From DATKMP01 sp035541775 (GTDB taxonomy: Bacteria > Bacteroidota > Ignavibacteria > UBA10030), in NCBI GenBank assembly GCA_035541775.1, contig DATKMP010000109.1:1-13805 (forward strand): a stretch of 13,805 nucleotides of DNA. The letters run 5' to 3'. The notes under the pieces are model-generated. The model was not told the origin of the DNA, did no database searches, and worked only from the letters and a program-made list of their open reading frames with translations. Positions 1 to 4,981 of this stretch are shown piece after piece (the first letter of the stretch is position 1; every line of letters starts with the position of its first letter). The position numbers and the translations under genes are program-made.

Positions 1-421
1 CTTCTTCTTTACTAACGATAATCTCGTCTTGTTTTCCAAATCGGAAATTACGGAATCTATAGTTATCTCCTTCTTTATACTGGCTTTCAATTATTGCATC
101 ATTAAAATATTTCAAATACATAAAACGGCCAAAACCTTTCCCCCCTGTTTTAAGTTTTATGTCACTTAAATAGGTATCAAAAGAATTAGTATTTTCCTGT
201 GTAAATCCTTCTCCATTATCAATAATTTCAATATTTTCGATATACGGTTTTGTACTATCAAACTCAAGCACATGTTCACGATAAACAACAATTTCTATTT
301 TGCCATCAGGATTGTTACCAATGGCTTCGATGGAATTAACAACCGCCTCAACAATAGGTGTATAAACATTAGATTTACTCTTAATGTTTTTAACAATGCC
401 TAAAATATTTATCTTGCTCAT
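1..421 (-). CDS. GHKL (HATPase_c-like) ATP-binding protein, N-terminal part
   Basis: The minus-strand reading frame starts at ATG 421-419 and stays open to the window edge, giving 140 residues of a longer protein. The Bergerat ATP-binding fold motifs are visible. The N-box has E25 and N29 (VEAVVNSIEA), the G1 box is IIDNGEGF with D68, G70 and G72, and a glycine-rich lid TGGKGFGRF lies at 92-100. These motifs define the Hsp90/MutL/histidine-kinase ATPase superfamily. No partner domain is visible, so its role (stand-alone ATPase, repair, kinase or defence component) cannot be set. The ribosome binding site is weak (aagacagg), as expected for an AT-rich leader. It lies beside a repeat-rich, decayed accessory region, which makes a mobile or defence context possible but unproven. 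The superfamily call is firm and the function is unknown. Confidence 0.8.
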   Translation of the reverse strand, partial: MSKINILGIVKNIKSKSNVYTPIVEAVVNSIEAIGNNPDGKIEIVVYREHVLEFDSTKPYIENIEIIDNGEGFTQENTNSFDTYLSDIKLKTGGKGFGRFMYLKYFNDAIIESQYKEGDNYRFRNFRFGKQDEIIVSKEE

Positions 422-461
422 AATAAACCTGTCTTATTGTGTAAACTACAGTTACTTTTAA

Positions 462-614
462 TTACACTTTTAGAATATAGCTTAACTCGTTTAATTTCTT
501 GTTTTCCCCTCGGGCAGCCACATACCACTGCCCGCGGAACGTATGAAACACCAGCTGATAAATCTCTTGGGAGTATGGTACTGCTTTTTGGTATTCAACG
601 CAAACAATAATCAT
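462..614 (-). CDS. Small ORF A (50 aa), downstream paralogue in the ORF6N cassette
   Basis: A 50-residue frame starts at ATG 614-612. Its first bases overlap the ORF6N stop (TGA 613-611) as ATGA. It begins MIIVCVEYQKAVPY, contains the segment TFRGQWYVAARGE and ends at TAA 464-462. Its first two thirds are nearly identical to small ORF B at 1162-1326 because of the shared 77-bp repeat. The tails then diverge, with a retained pattern FRG-x-WY-x-x-AR. That pattern suggests a once-selected protein rather than noise, but I do not recognise the family. There is no good ribosome binding site, so translation would depend on coupling to ORF6N, which is itself broken. It could also be a duplicated 3' fragment of a larger gene. 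The frame is clear, but whether it is expressed is uncertain. Confidence 0.4.
   Translation of the reverse strand: MIIVCVEYQKAVPYSQEIYQLVFHTFRGQWYVAARGENKKLNELSYILKV
530..606. repeat. 77-bp perfect direct repeat, copy A
   Basis: The 77 bases from gcccgcggaacgtatg to attcaacgcaaaca are identical to 1242-1318 in the same orientation (offset 712). Weaker similarity continues leftward to about 493. The match stops abruptly at 606, five bases from the end of the ORF6N frame. The repeat falls within small ORF A. Confidence 0.95.
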
Positions 615-1165
615 CGAGCTGCATTTCTTTTTGCTTTGTATCTTGCAACAGGTTCATCCACATGAAAACCGATGCCGCGTTTTGGTTTTTCAGGAGGAGT
701 AAGAATTTGTCGAATAGCATCGAACACAATTTGAAATTGCTCGTCGTATTTCTTTTCCAATGCTTCTAATTTGTGCGCCAGATCTTTATTGGTAGATAGC
801 AGTTCACGCATCGCAACAAATGCACGCATAATGGCAATATTCACATCAATTGCGTGGTCGCTGTTCAGAACGCTTGATAACATGGCTACTCCTTGTTCCG
901 TAAAGACATAAGGCAACTTCCGGTGTCCGCCCTTTCCTTTTGATATCGCAAAATGCGATATCAAAGATTTATTTTCTTGTTCCGTTCATTGAAACATAAA
1001 ATCAGCGGGAAGCCTAAGACTATTTCTTTTCACCGCTTCATTAAGCCACATCGTTGGGACGCCGTATAATTCAGCAAGATGCCGATCAAGCAACACTTTT
1101 TGTCCGCGGATGAGGAAAATTCTTTTCTCGATAACCTTACTCGGAATAAGATCGCCTGTCTTCAT
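611..1165 (-). pseudogene. ORF6N-domain DNA-binding protein, interrupted by an in-frame TGA
   Basis: The full frame from ATG 1165-1163 to TGA 613-611 is 184 codons, a normal size for stand-alone ORF6N proteins. Residues 1-59 carry the ORF6N fold (IPSKVIEKRIFLIRGQKV, then LDRHLAELYGV and LPADFMFQ). A TGA at 986-988 then replaces codon 60, where relatives usually have leucine. The frame continues unchanged with KLPYVFTEQGVAMLSSVL, IMRAFVAMREL and LEALEKKYDEQF (a coiled tail). One TTA-to-TGA change would explain the break, because no frameshift is needed. ORF6N proteins are phage- and mobile-element-associated regulators related to KilA-N proteins. A ribosome binding site agggaga lies 9 bases before the start. 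The gene overlaps small ORF B upstream and small ORF A downstream by ATGA at both ends. Decay is the simplest reading; a sequencing error or readthrough is possible. Confidence 0.85.
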
Positions 1166-1326
1166 GTCTGCATATCTCCCTTGCAACAACTTTGAATGAT
1201 AATTTCTTCTGCGAACTCCTCCCGGGCAATCGCATACCACCGCCCGCGGAACGTATGAAACACCAGCTGATAAATCTCTTGGGAGTATGGTACTGCTTTT
1301 TGGTATTCAACGCAAACATGATGCAC
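1162..1326 (-). CDS. Small ORF B (54 aa), upstream paralogue in the ORF6N cassette
   Basis: The frame reads CVEYQKAVPY, then TFRGRWYAIAREE, and ends KGDMQT with its TGA at 1164-1162 overlapping the ORF6N ATG (ATGA). The nearest possible start is GTG 1326-1324, giving 54 residues. The same frame stays open upstream through the REP-like palindrome to ATG 1425, giving 87 residues. The short start matches small ORF A at the same place (M-x-x-VCVEY), which favours it. The ORF6N ribosome binding site lies inside its last codons. The family is not recognised. It may be a real small gene, or the 3' end of an older gene of which ORF A is a second copy. Confidence 0.4.
   Translation of the reverse strand: MHHVCVEYQKAVPYSQEIYQLVFHTFRGRWYAIAREEFAEEIIIQSCCKGDMQT
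1242..1318. repeat. 77-bp perfect direct repeat, copy B
   Basis: This copy is identical to 530-606. With copy A it brackets the ORF6N frame. Recombination between the two would remove exactly 712 bp and leave one copy. The identity ends at 1318, eleven bases before the palindrome at 1329. Confidence 0.95.
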
Positions 1327-1328
1327 TT

Positions 1329-1356
1329 GTAGGGACGTTTCATGAAACGTCCCTAC
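1329..1356. repeat. 28-bp perfect palindrome (REP-like element)
   Basis: The left half GTAGGGACGTTTCA is followed directly by its exact reverse complement TGAAACGTCCCTAC, with no loop bases. Dispersed palindromes of this GTAGGGACGTT type are known from many genomes as REP/MITE-like repeats, some mobilised by Y1 (RAYT-type) transposases. Only one copy lies here and no transposase gene is in the window. Confidence 0.75.
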
Positions 1357-1481
1357 TTGACAATAAAAATAAATTTTGTACATTAGCTGGTAGTTACACC
1401 AGGCAGTTAGAGGAAGATTTAACAAAAAGAATCTTGTTATGTTGAGGAACTGCGAGAAGGTATATTCAACAGAAAATGAAA

Positions 1482-1497
1482 TCAGGCGCGCGCCTGA
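1482..1497. repeat. 16-bp perfect palindrome upstream of the 166-aa gene
   Basis: TCAGGCGC followed by GCGCCTGA is its own reverse complement. It lies 80 bases before the start of the hypothetical gene at 1578 and could be an operator. No regulator is identified. Confidence 0.4.
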
Positions 1498-1512
1498 AGT
1501 GATCGGGAATAT

Positions 1513-1529
1513 TCCGGTTCGGTACCGGA
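1513..1529. repeat. Inverted repeat in the 166-aa gene leader
   Basis: Arms TCCGGT (1513-1518) and ACCGGA (1524-1529) are separated by 5 bases. They could form a short hairpin in the leader of the gene at 1578, or a dyad binding site. No T-run follows, so it is not a typical terminator. Confidence 0.35.
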
Positions 1530-1577
1530 CAACACATAACTCACTTATGTTTCATTTTTCAGGAAAGGGGGCAGCGT

Positions 1578-2078
1578 ATGCCTATCCCGAATCGTATCAG
1601 TGCAGAACTTCCGGATGCAACCGTCACGGAAATTCAAACAGCACTATCCGCCATTAAAAGTAAGATGCCGTTTCTTGACGCTTTGAATCTTACGGATGAT
1701 GACCGTGATAGTCTCAATTACTTAAAGGCAAAGAACAGCACCTTTGTCAACAACACGCTGGAATTGGTGGAAAAAGAGACGAGCTTTATCCCCGCCAATT
1801 TTCCATTAGATGAATTTAAAAAAGATGCAGTGTTGTTCAATGCGTTGACAACCGTTGAACTTTCGGTCAAATCGCTGTTGCAACAGATCACCGATGTAAA
1901 GAACGTTGCCGGTAATGAAGCATATGCCGCATCTCTGGCAATTTACCAATATGCCAATGCGTCGGGCATATCCACGCCCGGCCTAGAACCGTATCTTGAT
2001 GATCTTTCGAATCGTTTTTCCAGAAAGACCACGGTCAAGACAGCTTCTACTGCGGCACAAACGAAGAAAACTGCATAA
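1578..2078 (+). CDS. Conserved-looking hypothetical protein, 166 aa
   Basis: The gene starts at ATG 1578 with a strong purine-rich ribosome binding site (aaaggggg, 6-base spacer). The product is soluble and acidic-helical with no signal peptide or membrane segment. Its plan resembles a family of uncharacterised ~170-residue bacterial proteins that I recall without a name: an N-terminal NRISAELPDATVTEIQ segment, then SKMPFLDALNLTDDDR, a segment around 53-75 (STFVNNTLELVEKE, IPANF), and a helical stretch GNEAYAASLAIYQYA at 112-126. It ends with a Lys/Thr/Ala-rich low-complexity tail (150-166). No catalytic motif is seen. It is transcribed alone, away from the ORF6N cassette, behind two inverted repeats that may be regulatory. 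Coding status is well supported and the function is unknown. Confidence 0.75.
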   Translation: MPIPNRISAELPDATVTEIQTALSAIKSKMPFLDALNLTDDDRDSLNYLKAKNSTFVNNTLELVEKETSFIPANFPLDEFKKDAVLFNALTTVELSVKSLLQQITDVKNVAGNEAYAASLAIYQYANASGISTPGLEPYLDDLSNRFSRKTTVKTASTAAQTKKTA

Positions 2079-2081
2079 AAT

Positions 2082-2392
2082 CACTTAAATCTGGGGTTCG
2101 TAACCCTTCTCGTCGGATTGCGGACCCCATGGATGTCTTTCCAGACTCCAATTATGGGGTTTTAAATCCCATCGTTTTCATTGATGACCCCACCTGCCGG
2201 GATGCGAAAGGCAATCGCTTCATTTTTTACCTCAACGTTATCAATCGTAACCCCATCGCCGTGGTTCGCGAGGTCAATGTTCCACTTTGGAATTTCATCG
2301 ATGGGGTAAGCAAGTTCATCATTCTCATTCCCGACGCCATCGTTCTCGTACACAACTCTATGTCTGGGGTTGGCAAATGCAGCATTTAAGTG
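2082..2392. repeat. Degenerate tandem-repeat tract, ~31.5/63-bp period, 9-bp terminal inverted repeats
   Basis: GGGGT or its complement ACCCC starts at 2093, 2124, 2156, 2187, 2250, 2303 and 2366, with a near match (ACGCC) at 2334. The steps are 31, 32, 31, 63, 53, 31 and 32, and the orientation mostly alternates. Copies beginning at 2154 and 2301 align over about 38 bases. The tract is bounded by cacttaaat (2082-2090) and its complement atttaagtg (2384-2392). Both strands carry frames of about 80 codons: plus 2129-2389, and minus 2407-2081 with one internal TAA at 2162-2164. On the minus strand the units read as NP...GV peptides, ending RVTNPRFK. It may be a decayed repeat-peptide gene, a MITE-like element or a structured RNA. 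No function can be assigned. Confidence 0.55.
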
Positions 2393-2579
2393 GACACGGC
2401 CCCCCATCTAATTGACGGGTTGTATGTCCGTACGAAAATGGTATTTTAATGCTTACTTCAACAACATTCATCTTAAAATATCAAACACTCGCAGCAAAGA
2501 TCAATACTGTTCTATGTGTCGAATTCTTTACTGTTCCATCATGCAGCAGCGTCCTGGACATACGGAAGAGGAAGAACTG
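2393..2579. other. Intergenic stretch without a supported gene
   Basis: Together with 2082-2392, this makes about 500 bases without a supported gene. The part from 2393 to 2579 shows no convincing frame, hairpin terminator or repeat. Plus-strand frames that start here run antisense through the metal-binding gene and are judged to be shadows. Confidence 0.5.
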
Positions 2580-2891
2580 TTACATTTTCATTTTGTGGTT
2601 GTGCATCGTGGAATCGGCCTTGGTATTGCCGGTCGGCGTTTCCACTTTCACCAATTTCATTTTGCACTTGGGACATTTGCCGGGTTGATCGGAAACGACC
2701 TCCGGATGCATCGGACAGGTGTATGTTACTTTCACGGCGGTCGGTTTGGATTTGGTGTGCTTCATCATCGTCGTATCGTTCTTCATGGCTTTGACGTTTT
2801 GCTTCAAAGCCGTGACCGACGATTGTGCCTGCGTAAAGGTTGTCGGTGTGATGCAGAGTAAAAAAAGAAAAAGCAGAAGAGAGGATTTCAT
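2580..2891 (-). CDS. Exported heavy-metal-binding-domain (HMBD) peptide, 103 aa
   Basis: The product starts with a Sec signal peptide (MKSSLLLFLF core, probable cleavage near QAQS at about 24), so it acts outside the cytoplasm. Residues 57-80 are a heavy-metal-binding domain of the kind found at the N-terminus of copper-exporting ATPases and CusB-like proteins: YTCPMHPEV with C59, M61 and H62, then GKCPKCKM with C73, C76 and M78. The linker and tail are rich in Met and His (TMMKH, MHNHKMKM), as in periplasmic copper or silver carriers. The ATG at 2891 has a good ribosome binding site (aaggaga, 4-5 base spacer). It is divergent from the FTR1 permease gene 238 bases away, which suggests a shared metal response. 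The metal is not determined; copper is the best guess from the Met/His content. Confidence 0.85.
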   Translation of the reverse strand: MKSSLLLFLFLLCITPTTFTQAQSSVTALKQNVKAMKNDTTMMKHTKSKPTAVKVTYTCPMHPEVVSDQPGKCPKCKMKLVKVETPTGNTKADSTMHNHKMKM

Positions 2892-3033
2892 TATATATCT
2901 CCTTACGTAGATGTTTATGGTTTGCGGTTGTGTGCAACTTAAGATTATCTTTTAAACGATGCGCCTATCGGAAACGTTCCGGATGCCATGCTCTTAAGGT
3001 AGCTCACAAAGACGAAAAATACTTTCCGAAGAA

Positions 3034-3082
3034 GATCGATCATAGTTTGCAAGCATCCCTATAAATGGGGATTGATTCGATC
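3034..3082. promoter_or_regulatory. Interrupted inverted repeat overlapping the FTR1 promoter
   Basis: Outer arms gatcgatca (3034-3042) and tgattcgatc (3073-3082, one bulged base) enclose inner arms atccc (3055-3059) and gggat (3068-3072). The right side covers the proposed -35 box, a fitting place for a metal-responsive operator or a DNA hairpin. The regulator is unknown and the motif does not read as a classical Fur box. Confidence 0.35.
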
Positions 3083-3101
3083 TGGAGGTATCGGTTATAT
3101 T
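3072..3101 (+). promoter_or_regulatory. Probable sigma70-type promoter of the FTR1 gene
   Basis: TTGATT (3072-3077, 4 of 6 to the -35 consensus) and TATATT (3096-3101, 5 of 6 to the -10 consensus) are 18 bases apart. The start of transcription would lie near 3108, giving a leader of about 22-28 bases before the FTR1 start. Confidence 0.45.
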
Positions 3102-3129
3102 CGTAAGAAGATTAAAAGAGAAAAAGGAG

Positions 3130-4086
3130 ATGTGCTTGTCGTTCTGGAGTCGTAAAAAAGTTTCCGCAGTGTTCCTCTGGCTTGGTGTTTTCCTTGTTGC
3201 AGGTGTGATGGTGTGGCAGGGCGTTGCCGCTTCGGGCGCACCCGATCCCGGAAACAAAAATTTGAATCCCGCCGCCGTAATACTAAGCTGTGGCGTTCTT
3301 GTGTTTCGCGAAGGGCTGGAAGCAATTCTCGTACTGGCAGCCGTAACCGCCGCGATGACACGCCGTGGACAGTCGGTGTACAGCCGCGGAATTCTTGCCG
3401 GCGCCGGTGCCGCGCTTGTTGCCACTGTGGCAACTTGGTTCATTGTTGTGGCAATTCTTTCTTCTGTGAATCTACCGGAGCTTCACGTGCAAGCTGCAAC
3501 CGGACTTCTTGCTATTGCCGTGCTGCTCGTAGTGATGAACTGGTTTTTCCACCGGGTATACTGGACGGGATGGATTACCCATCATACAAATCGACGACGC
3601 GAATTACTCATTGATCCAAATAAAGACCCGATAAAATTGTTTCGCGGATTTGCGCTGCTCGGATTTACCGCGATCTATCGTGAAGGTTTTGAGATCGTTC
3701 TATTTCTCCAGCAAATGCGTCTTGAAGCTGGAAACACGATTGTTCTTGCAGGGGCTTCCATCGGTATTTTTTTAACGGCGGTTGTCGCCGTGTTGACGTT
3801 CGTTGCACATCACCGCCTGCCGTATAAACACATGCTCGTGCTGACCGGCGTGATGCTTGCGGGAGTTTTATTGGTGATGGTGGGAGAAAGCGTTCAGGAA
3901 ATGCAGCAAGCCGGATGGATTCCTGCTACACCGATCGACATCGTACTGCCAGAATGGACCAGTGTGTGGTTTGCACTGTTCCCGAATGTGCAAGGACTCG
4001 TTGCGCAGTTCATTGCTGTTATAGCGGTGCTTGGTTCGTATTTTTTCGCGCGGTATTTTCAAGCGCGGTCATCGCAAGTAAGTTGA
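3130..4086 (+). CDS. FTR1-family iron permease
   Basis: This is a 318-residue polytopic membrane protein of the oxidase-dependent Fe2+ transporter (FTR1/EfeU) family, which moves iron across the inner membrane. Both family signatures are present: REGLE at 60-64 and REGFE at 184-188, the glutamates thought to bind iron. About seven hydrophobic segments are visible, including 15-33, 92-110, 121-140, 207-225, 234-251 and 287-305. The length is close to EfeU, and there is no fused cytochrome or EfeO domain. ATG 3130 directly abuts its ribosome binding site (aaggag at 3124-3129). The in-frame TTG at 3136 has the ideal 6-base spacing and may be the true start, two codons shorter. No EfeO/EfeB-like partner is nearby; the divergent HMBD gene suggests a metal-handling locus. 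Confidence 0.9.
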   Translation: MCLSFWSRKKVSAVFLWLGVFLVAGVMVWQGVAASGAPDPGNKNLNPAAVILSCGVLVFREGLEAILVLAAVTAAMTRRGQSVYSRGILAGAGAALVATVATWFIVVAILSSVNLPELHVQAATGLLAIAVLLVVMNWFFHRVYWTGWITHHTNRRRELLIDPNKDPIKLFRGFALLGFTAIYREGFEIVLFLQQMRLEAGNTIVLAGASIGIFLTAVVAVLTFVAHHRLPYKHMLVLTGVMLAGVLLVMVGESVQEMQQAGWIPATPIDIVLPEWTSVWFALFPNVQGLVAQFIAVIAVLGSYFFARYFQARSSQVS

Positions 4087-4234
4087 AACAGCTATACTGT
4101 AGGCAATCTCCCGATAAACAACACGTCGGGCAAACACGTGACATCGCCTGCTTTCATGGAAAGAAGTTTTGTTTCTGATCAACACCTAAAATCTTGTTCG
4201 GGAGAACATCTCCCTCACAGCATGGAAGAACTAA

Positions 4235-4951
4235 TTATTTCTTGTGCAGCAATCGTTTTTGAACAGCATCGCCTCGTAATTCTCTCAAGGCATCGGCAGC
4301 AATCCAGCGCGCAGCGGGAGAATCTATCCTCCGAATTTCTTCTGCAGTTGCGATGGCGACAGCATTGAGCGGAAGGTTCCGTTTTCCGATTTGCCTGAGT
4401 GCCCAGTTCACGGCTTTCTTCACACCGTTGCGTTCATCGGTTGAATATTTTTTAACGATGGCCAGATATTGTTGAAACACATGGTCGCTAGCTGTTTTAT
4501 CATGCACGGCAAGCGTTGCCATCATCGTAAATCCTGCGCGGCGGACGAATTCCTCTTTCCGCTTGCACCATTGTTTTGCAGCCTTGTGCGCGTACGGCGT
4601 CTTTCGGAATAAATGAATACACACGCCATCACAGATTGCCCAGTTGTCGAATTCTTTTACCCATGCATTCATTTGCATTTGCGTGAGTTGCTTCGGATCG
4701 CCGATCATCGCAGCAAGAGCACGAGCTTCGTACACACCGCTGTTCCATAACTCTATTGCCATCGGATGATTACCGTTGTGGATCTTTGCAAGCGAGCGGA
4801 GAAACGGAGTGGTAAGTCCCAAAATATTTTTTGAAACAATGCCGAAGCGCGCCATGCCTTCGACATTTTTCGGATTGGCATGAGCAAAAAGCTGAGTAAG
4901 AACGGCGCCGGTTTCGGATTTTGTTGTGTGATTTGTTTTTATTGTTTTCAT
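4235..4951 (-). CDS. DNA alkylation repair protein, AlkD-like HEAT-repeat glycosylase
   Basis: This is a 238-residue soluble, all-helical protein of the AlkD-like family, which removes alkylated purines (N3- and N7-alkyl bases) from DNA without base flipping. Family segments are visible: LWNSGVYEARALAAM (68-82), FDNWAICDGVC (101-111), RRAGFTMMATLAV (137-149) and NGVKKAVNWALRQIGKRN (175-192). By pattern, D108 matches the catalytic Asp of AlkD (Asp113), W104 matches Trp109 four residues before it, and R138 and W183 are likely DNA-binding equivalents. The ATG at 4951 lacks a clear ribosome binding site. It follows the amidase stop by 30 bases, so it is probably translated from the same message. 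The family is firm; the exact substrate is not known, and this branch is diverged from AlkD itself. Confidence 0.88.
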   Translation of the reverse strand: MKTIKTNHTTKSETGAVLTQLFAHANPKNVEGMARFGIVSKNILGLTTPFLRSLAKIHNGNHPMAIELWNSGVYEARALAAMIGDPKQLTQMQMNAWVKEFDNWAICDGVCIHLFRKTPYAHKAAKQWCKRKEEFVRRAGFTMMATLAVHDKTASDHVFQQYLAIVKKYSTDERNGVKKAVNWALRQIGKRNLPLNAVAIATAEEIRRIDSPAARWIAADALRELRGDAVQKRLLHKK

Positions 4952-4981
4952 AATTTATTTGGATTGAGAAAAAATAATTTT

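Noticed and set aside
939..965. 12-bp inverted repeat with a 3-base loop (tttgatatcgca ...) inside the ORF6N frame
   Set aside because: It codes for the family-typical LISHFAISK segment, so the symmetry is probably incidental to coding.
986..988. TGA recoded as an amino acid
   Set aside because: TGA ends several intact genes here (FTR1, first PAP2, metF), so a changed code is unlikely; no selenocysteine-type hairpin was recognised.
1439..1657. 72-codon plus-strand frame upstream of the 166-aa gene
   Set aside because: It overlaps the better-supported gene at 1578 in another frame, with no ribosome binding site or recognisable motif.
2082..2392. CRISPR array as an explanation of the ~31-bp periodic motifs
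   Set aside because: The repeats are degenerate, alternate in orientation and share only short cores; there are no conserved repeat units, unique spacers or cas genes.
2412..2910. Several plus-strand frames (up to 149 codons) across the HMBD gene
   Set aside because: They are antisense to a gene with a signal peptide, a clear metal-binding domain and a good ribosome binding site; they have no such features themselves.
4200..4214. Hairpin gggaga-aca-tctccc after the AlkD-like gene as a terminator
   Set aside because: The stem is only 6 bp and no T-run follows on either strand.
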